A stretch of DNA of 64,000 nt from Oryzias latipes (GCF_002234675.1 NC_019862.2:17693514-17757513), one strand, 5' to 3'. Counted from the stretch's first letter, positions 32,131-42,722 are shown. Translations and numbers: made by a program. The notes: generated by a model from the sequence alone, not told the origin.

Positions 32131-33109
32131 TTTCTGCTAAAAGTGATCCGCTTTTAAACCAACACTCGTACTCAAGTTGTGAGTGTATACAAAAGAAGTA
32201 GCACAGTTGTTTACGACATTAATCTATATATTTCAACTGTAAGTCAAACATAAATCACTTACAGTTGTTTTGATCTAGTACATTTTAAATTGTTAACTTA
32301 ACTTAATTTTAAATGGTTTACAGTTCAGTTTTTCTCTCATGCTATTTTACATGCTTTGCCCATTCTTGCATATATGTTTCTAGTGGTATACACTAATTAC
32401 TAAAAACAAATTCATATCATTTTTCTCCAGTGTAAATTCTTTGGACGTGACGACTTGAATTAACATTCTGGTCACAGCTCCACAAGGAAAAGGAGTCCAA
32501 CTGCAGTCCCATGTATGGTCAATGGGGACCATAGAAAAAACAAGTTCTATATAAAACGGTGACAACACATTTTTATATTAAAGGCATTCAAAGATGCACT
32601 TTCAGTTTGTAAAACAATCAAAAATAGGACCTACTATTTTATATTGTTTAAAAATTTGGTTTTAAAGAAAAGTTGAAAATTACTTTAGCAAGAGATAAAA
32701 GGAAACAGCCGCTGATGTAAGCCCAAGTGGCTGCCCAGGCCGCTTGTTAGTCAAGCTCAATACTATAACATGGCATCTTATTTTGTTTCATTAATTATGA
32801 TAATAAATGTCGTCTCAACTTTATTTAATAAATCTCCTGATTTTATTATCAAGTATTAAATTCACAAAACTAAATTAAGTAATAAAGGTCCCAAGTTTTT
32901 TTGATTTATTGGCCCAAATTAGATTTTACTCACATTCCATTTCCCCAAGTACAAACAAATAATAAATAAACACATGTCCTTTTGCTCTGCTTTATAATTT
33001 TATTTTTGTGTATGTATCCCCCCTGGCGTTTACTTTGAACAATTGATGTACAGTTTAAAGTTCTTTGTTATTTACTGTATTTTGAATTAACAAAATGTTA
33101 GTCAATCCT

Positions 33110-33342
33110 GGTAATTCTTGGTCGTGATTTGGTCCTCCAATCAGCTTTCTTCTTTCTTCCAAAATCCCGCCCAAGAGTAACCAAGAATTACCCAATCAAA
33201 TGCCAGGATGGACCACCGGAGCGGAAAGGATTGACCAATGAGATCCCAGAAAGAAGAGCACTTCATTTACATCTGCAAACATCGCTAAAACTATATCGGA
33301 GTTAGAGTTGGTCCAATTTTCAACGTTAATCACGACTTTTCA
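33110..33342 (+). promoter_or_regulatory. CCAAT-rich putative promoter and untranslated first exon
   Basis: At least four CCAAT/CCAATC/ATTGG-type motifs (33138, 33193, 33235 and nearby) and a CCCGCCC box cluster here. A strong donor GTAAGT follows at 33343. The segment could be the promoter and non-coding exon 1 of the downstream transposase-like gene. This is inference, with no transcript support. Confidence 0.35.
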
Positions 33343-33411
33343 CAGTAAGTACGGTCTTGTCATTGTGGAATTTATCTTTAAATGTTGTATCGTAATAACA
33401 CGTTTTTGCTG

Positions 33412-33645
33412 AAGGTGTTACCTGTTGTACTCCGATAGATAGAAAGGTTGTTTTCCTTTGGTCATTTTTAGTAGTCCTCCATTGTTGTTCAACCATGCGG
33501 TGTTTTTCCACTAGGAAGTTAGGAACCGTGTAGTAAAACAAGTACATCCTCTTTACTCGAATATGAAAGCTAGGCTAACTGAAATATTAAATGAGCCGAG
33601 CTTTTACCATTGGAGTGTTTTCCACCTATATTTACTAAACGTCAG
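33412..33645 (+). repeat. Flank repeat P, upstream copy
   Basis: The segment from GGTGTTACCTGTTGTACTCC through GTTGTTTTCCTTTGGTCATT to TTTTCCACCTATAT recurs at 39986-40132 and continues at 41417-41470, where it is split by a transposon. Orientation is the same. It lies 5' of the transposase-like gene. Confidence 0.8.
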
Positions 33646-34198
33646 ACCAAAAATAAATTTAGGGGATCAGCTAGCTCAAACAATGACTAACCTGACCTAG
33701 TTTTTACGTGTCGATTACTGCGTCTTTGTGTTTGTTCTTTGCCTTAACCCACGTGTTTTAGCGAGTACTCAGTAACTCACACACGCATGGAGATCACATC
33801 CAAAAATACCTTTAAGTTTTTTTTGTTTTTTTTTATTATTATTTAACGTTTATCTTTTTTTCGGGAATAAATCACACATTGGATCACTTTTTGTTGTCCT
33901 CGAGCTTATGTATTAGGATAATAGTAATTAAAAATAATTTAAACAAATAACATTCACCAAAAAACAAGCAATTGGTATTTATGAACACACACAAAAAAAT
34001 CAAATTAATACAAGTAACTATCCAATCAAATAAAGCCGTATTAAAGCTTTCTTGTAGCATTTTATTTTCTCATCTTGTGTTTGCACAGCTCAGTTTATGA
34101 TTTACAATCTTTACAATCCTCATTGGATTCATTGAGCTTTTATGATGGAACCCAGATTCAGAAGACTTGCAAATGGGATTCTGAATTTGTCAGACTGA

Positions 34199-34879
34199 AG
34201 GCCCGTACACACCGGGACGAATATTCGCCAGGCGTTATTCGCCAGCGTTTTTCGCCACGTCTTTTGTGTTCACACCTAGACGATTTTCGCTGACGATGAG
34301 CCGAGCGAACATGCAATTTCTTTCCCTGACATTAGATGGCGCTTAATGTAAACAGAAATACTCCTGTACACAAGGTGGCGCTGCACAACTTTACGATTCT
34401 TAAAGTCGCTTTTCACTCAGAAGAAGAGAGCAAGTATTTACGCGCTTGTCAGAATCATACAAAGAAAACATGAATATTTCGAGCATCAGTAGCTCCAACT
34501 GGTACTTGGTAAGGGGATATTTAAGAATGTCCGTCATTATTTCTTCGCGGCAGTGTAGACGCTACTTGGCGTCTATCTTCTTCGCTGGTATATGTGCTCA
34601 GCAAGGCAGTTTTGTGTTTGAGCGCCCCCAAGTTGTGTTTTACTGTAACTTCAGAAGCTCCAGACACGTGTGCAAAAGCGCCATTCTCATTGGTCGAATA
34701 GATTTGGACGCGACGCGTCGAGAAAAAAAAAACGAACCCGAGGCGTTTTTTTTTTTTTTTGGCGCTTGGCGTTTTTTCGCCTCGGTGTGCACACTCTCAT
34801 TGGTGCCCTTTGTTTAGTCACGAGGCGTTAAACGTCGGCGAAAATTGCCGGCGAAATTCGTCCCGGTGTGAACAGGCCT
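34199..34879. mobile_element. Non-autonomous DNA transposon with CACACCGGGACGAA ends
   Basis: The left end AGGCCCGTACACACCGGGAC and the right end, reverse-complemented, AGGCCTGTTCACACCGGGAC form imperfect terminal repeats about 680 bp apart, with TTCGCC-rich subterminal repeats. The flanks CTGAAG and TTGAAG may be a degraded target duplication. It carries no transposase. It splits a coding-like block; see the entry at 34914. Confidence 0.7.
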
Positions 34880-34913
34880 TGAAGCGTATTCCTTTAAAAG
34901 GGCTAAACCGTGG

Positions 34914-35128
34914 ATGAGGCCCTTGTCCCCGGAAGCAGTCTTGGAAAAGGCCGCAAATAACTTGTTGGATCATCAGGGAGATCTCTCTAACAAAAAGCAT
35001 CTTTTTGGCTTCTTTGAAATCCAGTTTGGTATTTTCCAGGGCCAAACATTCAAATAGCTTCTGGAAAATGTTTTGAGTTATGCTTCCTGCCTTGTTGCTG
35101 CTAAGAAGAAAGATCCAAAAGGAGGAAG
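34914..35128 (+). pseudogene. Broken upstream coding block of the transposase-like gene
   Basis: One frame reads MRPLSPEAVLEKAANNLLD, HLFGFFEIQFGIFQGQTFK, a TAG stop at 35055-35057, then LLENVLSYASCLVAAKKKD and PKGG. Apart from the one stop, the frame is open and protein-like for about 70 codons. It lies directly upstream of the exon starting MASSSSQTP, and a transposon lies immediately before it. I infer a decayed N-terminal exon of the same gene. The alternative is a fragment of another copy. The family function of this part is unknown. Confidence 0.5.
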
Positions 35129-35130
35129 TA

Positions 35131-35240
35131 GGGCTGTACGATATGAGGAAAACTTGCGATATTAGTGATTAATATTGCGATAACGATATAATTTGCGGTA
35201 TATAAATAGCAAAACAGCCAAAAACATCATTCCCATTCAC
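35131..35240. mobile_element. MITE-like fragment with GGGCTGTACGATATG end
   Basis: The sequence GGGCTGTACGATATGAGGAA followed by alternating GCGATAT/ATTGCGATAACGATAT resembles a common fish non-autonomous repeat. The right end was not located. Confidence 0.4.
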
Positions 35241-35373
35241 TGCAACAGTTTAAAAATTATACTCCCGATGACCCTCGAAATAAAAGAGTACATGGAAATG
35301 CTTGCCTCTGCCAAAACTGCAGTGGCAATGAAACAGGAGCAGATGTCCCGAGAGAAGACACAACGAAGCCCAT

Positions 35374-35425
35374 CGAGACGACTGTTGTGAATTTGAGCTA
35401 TACAAATAAAATTGAATTGAACTTA
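35374..35425 (+). mobile_element. L2-like LINE 3' tail
   Basis: CGAGACGACTGTTGTGAATT followed by CTATACAAATAAAATTGAATTG is the typical terminal sequence of fish L2-like LINEs. It lies just before the splice acceptor of the first coding exon of the transposase-like gene. Confidence 0.6.
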
Positions 35426-35451
35426 TTTTATCCAGCCACCCAGGACCATTA

Positions 35452-38400
35452 ATGGCATCCTCTTCTTCTCAGACTCCATCAACGTCTAATCCTTCTGCTG
35501 CAAGACCTCCCAGTTCACCACCACATCCCAAAACTCCTCAGCCCATCTCCACCTTGTCTCTCTCTTCCCTTTTGGTTGGAAATTTGGCAAAGGATGAAAA
35601 CATAGACGAAGCTGTAGAAAAGCTCGCATCTCCATTTAAACTCAGACCCTGTATGAAAAAAAATCTATTTTTTTTCTAAACCCCAAATCCCATTGAATCT
35701 TATTGGTAGTGTATGTTTATGCTGTGTTGTTGTTGTTTTTCAGCTTTGATACATTCACGACCGCGTTCCACATCCACAACTTTAAACCAGCCAGCTGGAT
35801 CCCTTTTTTCCTCACCTGCGTTTGTAGGATCCCCCCTTCACCCTCCAAGTGTCAGAAGCCTCCTCCTCTCTCCCAGTAGCAGGACCCTCTTCTCCACACC
35901 CAACTGTGGAAACCTCCATCAATCCTCACAGACACCAACAGCCTTTGGCCCCAAAGCCAGTGAGCAGTTCTCCACCACTGCAGGTCCAAAAACTCTGTCT
36001 TTTCCACCCGTGTCAAGTGAAGTTAACGACAACATGCTCCTGTCAGAAGCGATCAGATGGGACAAATCTCACTCAGCAAGTATGTACATTTTATATCTCA
36101 TTTTTATGCCTTTACTCAAGCATGTACATTTGCTCTTACTGAAAGGGGTTCAAGTGTTCCCGTAAATTATATCTATGCACAATTTCTATTAATAGACTTT
36201 TCCTTGTTTTGTTTTTTTTTCTTCCTCTCAGCACAAAGAGTGTGTCTTCCAGCCGGTTGGCTCCACACACTGCCTGAGGTGGACCAGAGATGGATGTCCA
36301 AAGCTCTTTTCAAATGGACAGCGCAAGGACATCCTGACCTGGACTTCAGCAAGGTGGACAGACTGTGGTGGTATCCTCCGCAAGTCCCCTTGCGCATAAC
36401 AAATGTCCCTCAGCCCGAAGACTATTTTGGCAGTCCCCTCCTTCTTTGGATCCCCCAAAAACTCTGGCAAGTCAAGCTGACATGTCCTCATTCAGATTGC
36501 CATGAAGAGCTTCTGACCTCAGCTGGTCTGCATGAGAAGGTCAGACAAGTTATTTCTCTGGACATAACTTACTTTGTGGCATCTGAGTATTTATTTTGCA
36601 AACGATGCAAAAGAAAGGTCATCAGCTGGAGCCATGCCATCGTCTCCCAGCTGGATGTGGGGCACAGGGGGCAGTTTCCCTGCATCCTCACATCCAAGCT
36701 TGCCTGTGACCTGAGGGTGGTCACTTTGATGCGCCAGAGGGGTCTGGGAAACAGCAGCAGCCAGATTAGGAAGAAGGTGCAGGAGAGTCATTCAGAAGTG
36801 TGGCTGAAGAAGACTGTCCAGTACCTGCAGGACTGCAAACATATCAAAGGGGCTGTTGAAAAGGGTCTGATAAGCCCGGTTACGTTTTCACCTCCCCTTC
36901 CAATGCCTACGGTTCCGGACCACAGGTGGCTGATGCAAGTCTACGCCCAAGATGTTCTCCAGAGGCTGACTGAGGTCAAGGCCTCAGTAACATCAACTTA
37001 TGGACGCATCTTGAAGCTTGCCTCCACCAAGAAAGTGGCTCAGAAAATGGCTGGAAGGGGTTTTGGAACAGCGACCTGGGCAACAAATGTTGGCAATGAG
37101 CACGGCCAAATAATCACGTCTGTGCTCACTGCTAGCGAAGGTTTTGGCTTGGGGCCAATGATAGAAGGGCTAATAAGGAGATATGCAGTGGCTGGGGTAC
37201 CTCCCCCTGAAGTGCTTTACGTCGACAGAGACTGCTGTGGAAACACGCTTCTTCGACGAATGTTCCAGAATTGGAAAGACCTTAACATCCGCCTGGACAT
37301 ATGGCACTTCATGAGAAGGTTTTCGGTGGGCTGCACCACTGATTCACACCAGCTGTATGCATCCTTCATGAGGCGCCTCAGCCACTGTCTCTTTATGTGG
37401 GATGAGGAAGATCTGACAGCCCTCAAGATCGCTAAACGCTCCGAACTGTCTGCCAGGCTCACCAATCCCTCAGAAGCTGATGTGCTGAGGTCCATTAGCC
37501 GCAGTGAGTTAGCCCTGCACTGCAGGAGAACGACACGTGGCTCTCAGGAGACTCTGGCTCTCATCAAAAGCCTCATCCAAGCTTTTGACGGGGACAATGG
37601 CTGCGACACTCTGGGGGTTCCTCTGATCAACTCGGAACGCATGGCTGACATTTTAGCTGCTCAGGCAAAACATGTGGCCTGCATCCAGGATCCCCCAGGC
37701 ATCCAGCTGTACACCAGGATGGGAACAATCCTGAAAGGAGGACATCGTTTGCCCACATACTGCTGTGCCAGAGGTTTAGCATCCCTTAAATCTTTTCATC
37801 TTCACCTAAATAGGTTCATCCCTGGTAAGTTGTTCTATTAGCTTTCCTTAAAACACAAAAATCCTAAAATATTGTAAATATTGAAAGCCATATGTATTTA
37901 TGCATGGAAACATGTGTTTTGTTTTTTCCATGGATATTACAGGCACCCTGGCAAGTGATGTCTTCTTCCAGGCCTACCTGTTAGATGGGCTGGCCAGGTG
38001 GAATGAAGACCGCGCTGTAGCCGCCACATCAGACAAGCAGCAGCCATGCTCCTACGACCATCTCCTGCGGCATGCTGCTAACAGTTTGTCTGAGGAGGTC
38101 CTTGGCCAGGAAATTGTTCCCTATACTGGGCCAAGGAAATACACAGGTGTGAATACTTTTTTTGAAAAGAACTTCAAAACCTTTATTCTTCTTCTAATGA
38201 GTGCTTTGCCTTTTACAGGTGAACTTCTGTGGGTGGAGTACCTTTACCAGCAAACTGGTAAAGTTCTCCAAGATAACCGACAGGCTGTTGAAGAGTCTGA
38301 GACAATGGACATGGAGATTGAAGACAGCTTCAATGAACCCGAAGAGTTTGAAGACTTCACTGTGTCCACTTTGGAGCCAGTGAGGACCTTCACAGTCTCT

Positions 38401-39309
38401 TCAAAGTCGTCCATCAGCAGTCTGTCAGCTCCAGACCCTCAGCCTGGCCCCTCTTGGTCTCCTCCTCCTGCTGAGGGTCCTTTAACGAGCGTGACACACT
38501 CAGCGCCTGGACCTACATCACCATCTCCCTCTTCATCACCTTCCACCACCACCACCTCCGTGCCCCCTTGTGTCTTATCCCCCATTGAACAGAGCAGTGA
38601 GTTTTGTCAAACTTTTCAATTGGAAAAAAATAGAAACAAAAAAGGACCTAGTATGAGTATTTTTATTTTAATTAATTTGTTTTTACAAACTGGGGAGAAA
38701 AAAAACGTCTCGGAGTGTTTTCATTATAACGATGTATCATGTTACCATTTTATTAAGAGATTTCATTTTTCTTTTACAGCTACCAAAAAAGGGACCTTGG
38801 CTGAGCCTCACTTTTTTGTGCCACCACCTAACACTGCTGGGGAGGCAAAGGTCAAACTGGAGCCACAGCTACAGACACAAGCACCCCAAAAGCTGGACTT
38901 GCCCGCTTCATTGAGCTCTACAGCCTTCATTGTGCCATCAGGGTCCACTTCACTGGTTTTGGTTCCACCCATTTTAAACGTCCCCTTCAGTGTCGTCATG
39001 CCTCCTCCTGCTGTGCCGATCAAAGTCTCTTTGCTGCCGTCACCTCAGGCTGCTTCAAACACACCGTACACAACACAACAATACAGAAAGAGGAAAATGG
39101 AAGCAGAAAAAATGGGTGTGGTGAAAAGGAAATACATTAAAAAAACAGATGCCATGACGTGCAGCAAATGTGGTGGAAACAGGCAGCCAACATCCCACCG
39201 TCAGTACTTTGGGAACTGGTTCTGTGAAGCCACTGAGACTCAGTCGTATGACAATTGGAGGGCTGAACTAGAGAAGCGTGGATATGGGAAAAAAAAAGAG
39301 GGAAAATGA
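35452..39309 (+). CDS. Intron-containing transposase-like gene with DUF6729-like zinc ribbon
   Basis: I predict six exons: 35452-35650, 35744-36079, 36232-37824, 37943-38146, 38219-38596, 38780-39309. All are GT-AG with matching phases; the sum is 3240 nt, 1079 aa plus stop. Residues 1-180 and about 780-930 are Ser/Pro/Thr-rich and probably disordered. Residues about 225-380 (WWYPPQVP, LTCPHSDC, FCKRCKRK) resemble the zinc-ribbon DUF6729 family as I remember it. YVDRDCCG (Asp near 510) and LDIWHFMRR (Asp near 534) recall the paired acidic motifs of an RNase-H-like DDE/MULE-type transposase. An acidic stretch follows, then a C-terminal CSKCGG-(x)n-H-(x)n-FC zinc-knuckle-like motif near 1028-1055. 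The ATG at 35452 is in-frame open to an acceptor-like site at 35438, so a further 5' exon is possible. Whether it still moves, is domesticated or is dead cannot be told. Introns 4 (72 bp) and 5 (183 bp) are multiples of three and stop-free, so retention would not break the frame. Confidence 0.72.
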
Positions 39310-39499
39310 CCACCACCACTATAAACAACATGCAGTCCATGCAATATTTTCCAAAGCACCGTTTGTTTTATATTTAATCATTTCTATATAGAGTTTGGTT
39401 TTTGGAAAGAAATTTTTTTTTACTTTTTATTGTCTATAATATTTTAGTGTTTTCTGTAAGAATTACGTTTTTTAAGCTTTTAGTAAGCTTTCTCCTCAA

Positions 39500-39970
39500 A
39501 ATTTGCAATTTCAATACTTAAGGATTTGATTCAAATATAATTATTGAATTTTTAGATAGACAAAGTGATATAGTTACCATTTAGAATGTTTCTTGTCATG
39601 TCTGTTAGAAATATCTGCATTAAAGAAGTTTTACATGAACACTTGAGTATTTTAATTTTATTTCTAATTCTAGAAAAAAGTTTTGTCATGTGTTCATCTT
39701 TTTAATCAGCACTGACATATTTGAATATTTTCAATACATTATATCTAGTTTTTTTTTACATAAATAATGTTTTTTTGTTATTCTGCTGTAGTAAACTAAA
39801 TAGACCAAATTAATTTTGATGCCATTAGGGGCAAAATGTCTTAATTTAAATGTAGTTTTATAGTTGCATTATTAACAAATTTCATGCTATAAGGCCTTCA
39901 CATTTCACACATGGCAGAAGAGATTATGGAAGCCACAAGGCCATGGAAGCTCCTAAATCGTACACATTAA
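39500..39970 (+). repeat. Flank repeat X, first copy
   Basis: From GCAATTTCAATACTTAAGGA through ACACTTGAGTATTTTAATTT to GAAGCTCCTAAATCGTACAC, about 470 bp recur at 41480-41910 in the same orientation. Differences are mainly small indels. The copy follows directly downstream of the transposase-like gene. Confidence 0.88.
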
Positions 39971-39985
39971 ACGCGTGGCTCGGTG

Positions 39986-40132
39986 TTACCTGTCATACTC
40001 CGATAGGTTGTTTTCCTTTGGTCATTTACACTAGTGGTCCTCCATTGTTGTTCAACCTGCAGTATTTTCCACCGTGTAATAAAAAAATTAAATCTTTGAA
40101 CAGAAAAAAGCAAGGCTAACTGGAATATTGAA
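39986..40132 (+). repeat. Flank repeat P, downstream copy, first part
   Basis: GGTGTTACCTGTCATACTCC to GGCTAACTGGAATATTGAA matches 33412-33590. The match breaks at the transposon starting 40133 and resumes at 41417, so P was intact before that insertion. Confidence 0.85.
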
Positions 40133-41416
40133 CAGTGATGAAAGTCTTCCGGGAATTCCCGGAAATCCGGGTTTTTGAGCAAACCGAACGTACTTTCCGG
40201 GAAATAAAGACCTGATCTCTACGGACAAATCGCTTTCCGGATTAAAAAATGGTCTGAAATCAGCTAATTTTAGCTTTATTTTCTATATTTCTCCGCAGAT
40301 CGCTTCCTCTATGGTCGTGGCCATCTCTCGTCTTCCCGGCCTAATTGACCAATGACGGGACGTTTTAGTTGCTTTCGGATGCGTCGACGGGTCTGATTGG
40401 CTCTGTCTGCACCACGTGGTCAGCGTGACTTGCTTCCCTAGAGACCAAAACTGGCGGACCCACGCTAAACTTTCACAAACACATCTGAAGAGTTTGCGAT
40501 CAAATTTGTGTTAAAATAATGGCAGGCATCGTCATTATTGAGCGTGGTCACGACCTCAGTTGTGAGAAGACGATAAAAAACAAATTGAAGTGGTCTTGGC
40601 TGGAAAAAAAAGATTTTTAAGGTAGTGTAGGTCAAATACTTTTTTGTGTAAAATAATCTCAAAACCACATTTTGAAATAATTTCAATTTTAGTTTTGAGT
40701 TTCAGTTTTTATTTTGAATACATTTCTTTATCTAATTTATTTGTATTTCCTAATTACCATGATTTAGTTCAGTATAGTTGACATTAATTATAAGTATTTG
40801 ATGGTTTGGACCCGCACTCCCTTAAAAAATAATGTTTACAATGTTTAGTTTAGTTTGTATGTTTATTTTGATATTTCCCAGATTACTTAGTATTGGTGTT
40901 AAAGAATTGATGTATTATGTTATAGAATTATAGTTTAAAGCAGATCCCATATTTTGATGTAATTATAGTTTGAGAAAACAGTGCAAGTGGATGTTGTACA
41001 TCAGTCATTTCTAAAGCAGAAATAATGTATAAATAACTGAGGTACTTTCATAGAATATCATAGTTACTGGTGTTCTTTTTGCCATTTGGGGCTTTGATGT
41101 TACTATATTTTAGCAATTGTATGTTTTGCAGCTTTGAGGAAAAGCGTAGATTGTAGGATTGTGTTACTTTGAGCAATTTTCCAAATTCTTTTTTAGCACC
41201 AGCAAGTCCTTAATGGAGAGTCAAACTAGGGGTTTGAATGACAAATCATGATGCTCCAATTAGTCTTAGTTTCTTGATAAAGAAGTGAATAACTAGCTGC
41301 CAGAATGCACCAGAATGCATCTAAGACCACGTATTTTTCCAAAATTTTGCTCTGTGCCCGCCATATCGCTCAAAGAAAAGTTCAGGGATTTTTTCCTTGC
41401 CTGACTTTCATCACTG
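40133..41416 (+). mobile_element. 1.28-kb non-autonomous DNA transposon, copy A
   Basis: The ends are CAGTGATGAAAGTC and its reverse complement GACTTTCATCACTG. It is flanked by ATTGAA at 40127-40132 and 41417-41422; the paralogous uninterrupted sequence at 33575-33595 confirms the empty site. The termini look hAT-like, but the duplication reads as 6 bp, not 8. An almost identical copy in reverse orientation lies at 62077-63277. A 73-codon open frame at 40465-40686 (minus) is identical in both copies, but it has no recognisable domain and is likely incidental. Confidence 0.88.
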
Positions 41417-41910
41417 ATTGAATGAACCTAACTTTTACCACAGCAAGCAGGAGTTTTTTTCCACCTATATCATTTAAAATGTGCAATTTCAATACTTAAG
41501 GAAAAAATAATTTTTTTATATAAGAATTTTTAGCTAGACACTGTCTTATGGTTGCCATTTAGAATGTGTTTTGTCACGTCTGTGAGAAATCTCTTTGCAT
41601 TAAAGATCTTTTACATGAGCACTTGAGTATTTTAATTTTATTTCTAATTTAAAAAAAGTTGTTTGTCATATGTGTTCACCTTTTTTATCAGTATTGACAT
41701 ATTTGAATATTGTCAATACATTACATCTGTAGGTTTTTTACAAGAATATTTTTTTAATGTATTTCTTTCTTATTTTTTTATTATTCTACTGTCATATGCA
41801 ACATTTCTTAATTTAGTTTATATTTCTTTCATTAACAAATCTCATGCTATAAGGTCTGCATATTTCACACATTGCAGAAGAGATCATGGAAGCTCCTAAA
41901 TCGTACACGT
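41417..41910 (+). repeat. Rest of flank repeat P joined directly to second copy of flank repeat X
   Basis: 41417-41472 continues P (compare 33590-33645, TTTTCCACCTATAT). From about 41480, X begins again (GCAATTTCAATACTTAAGG) and ends with GAAGCTCCTAAATCGTACAC near 41910. The coding body that lies between P and X in the main copy is missing here. Confidence 0.8.
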
Positions 41911-41945
41911 TTAATGCGGGGCTCGAACTCGCGGCTTGTAGGTAT
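41908..41945 (-). pseudogene. tRNA T-arm-like remnant
   Basis: On the minus strand GCCGCGAGTTCGAGCCCCGC has the TTCGA loop and a flanking stem of a tRNA 3' half. The 5' half is not recognisable. It abuts the end of repeat X. Confidence 0.3.
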
Positions 41946-42130
41946 GTTTTAGCAAAGTTGGAAACTTTACATCGACTTATGGGCGCTTATCTTTTCTGTT
42001 TGTATTTGCATTTGACCACCCAGCTAAAATTGGTCTTAACAAGTTTGCTTTGATTTAATGAATTTATATACTCACTAACTGGCGAATAAAAGTAACACTG
42101 AACCGTATTAAATAAAAAAGCGAAAAAAAT

Positions 42131-42201
42131 CGAGCCAGCCAGGAATCGAACCCAGAATCTACTGGTCCGTAGTCAGACGCGTTACCCGCTGTGACAAAAG
42201 T
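42131..42201 (-). pseudogene. Decayed tRNA-Arg(ACG) copy
   Basis: The minus-strand reading keeps the anticodon arm (CTGACTACGGACCAG) and T arm (GGGTTCGATTCCTGGCTGGC) of the adjacent functional tRNA-Arg. The acceptor 5' strand and D arm are lost (CTTTTGTCACAGCGGG in place of GGGCCAGTGGCGCAATGG). It is a tandem duplicate that has decayed. Confidence 0.8.
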
Positions 42202-42274
42202 CGAGCCAGCCAGGAGTCGAACCTAGAATCTTCTGATCCGTAGTCAGACGCGTTATCCATTGCGCCACTGGCCC
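42202..42274 (-). tRNA. tRNA-Arg (anticodon ACG)
   Basis: The 73-nt reading begins GGGCCAGTGGCGCAATGGAT, has the loop CTACGGA (anticodon ACG, read as ICG) between TCTGA and TCAGA, a T arm with GGTTCGACTCC, and ends TGGCTGGCTCG. It matches the vertebrate tRNA-Arg-ACG pattern almost base for base. An internal A box and B box are present. A TTTT run lies just downstream on the minus strand. Confidence 0.95.
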
Positions 42275-42449
42275 GGTGAGGACACCACAGAACACAGCTA
42301 CCGCTAAATTCACACCACTGGCTCTATCTATATGTATATTTATTATTATACATCAATATATCTATAAATATATATTTGTGTGTGTTCAGTATAGTAAAAG
42401 CTGATAAGTTATGTATAAACGAGACCACAAAGGGCTAAATAAAAAGATC

Positions 42450-42516
42450 TCTCTGTCTGAGGATCGAACTCACAACTTTCCGCATATCAGCCTGAAAACA
42501 TATTGCATGACAAGTA
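42450..42516 (-). pseudogene. Degenerate tRNA-like sequence
   Basis: The minus strand contains GTTGTGAGTTCGATCCTCAG, a good T-arm and B-box, but the upstream part does not fold into a convincing D or anticodon arm. It is probably a tRNA or SINE relic within the tRNA cluster. Confidence 0.35.
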
Positions 42517-42649
42517 CCTTGTCATTTACCTCTCAATGTTTATTATTATCGTTACATGCTAAATTACAATAAAAATGTATTATGTAGTAGATTTATATTT
42601 ACACTGAAAAATATAAATACTACGACTAAAAAAACTAAATGAAAAGTCA

Positions 42650-42722
42650 TGCCCCGTGTGAGGCTCGAACTCACGACCTTCAGATTATGAGACTGACGCG
42701 CTGCCAACTGCGCCAACGAGGC
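42650..42722 (-). tRNA. tRNA-Met, elongator (anticodon CAT)
   Basis: The 73-nt reading starts GCCTCGTTGGCGCAGTTGGC, has the loop CTCATAA with anticodon CAT between TCAGT and TCTGA-type pairing, a T arm GTGAGTTCGAGCCTCAC, and ends GGGGCA. It closely matches vertebrate elongator tRNA-Met. Internal promoter boxes are intact, and TTTT follows on the minus strand. Confidence 0.95.

Noticed and set aside
34446-34817. 123-codon frame at 34.4-34.8 kb
   Set aside because: It lies wholly inside a non-autonomous transposon with TTCGCC-rich repeats and reads through its T-run.
40465-40686. 73-codon frame, identical at 62803-63024, as a small gene
   Set aside because: Identity follows from the two recent copies of the same non-autonomous element. 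It has no domain, no splice context and no sign of selection that I can see.
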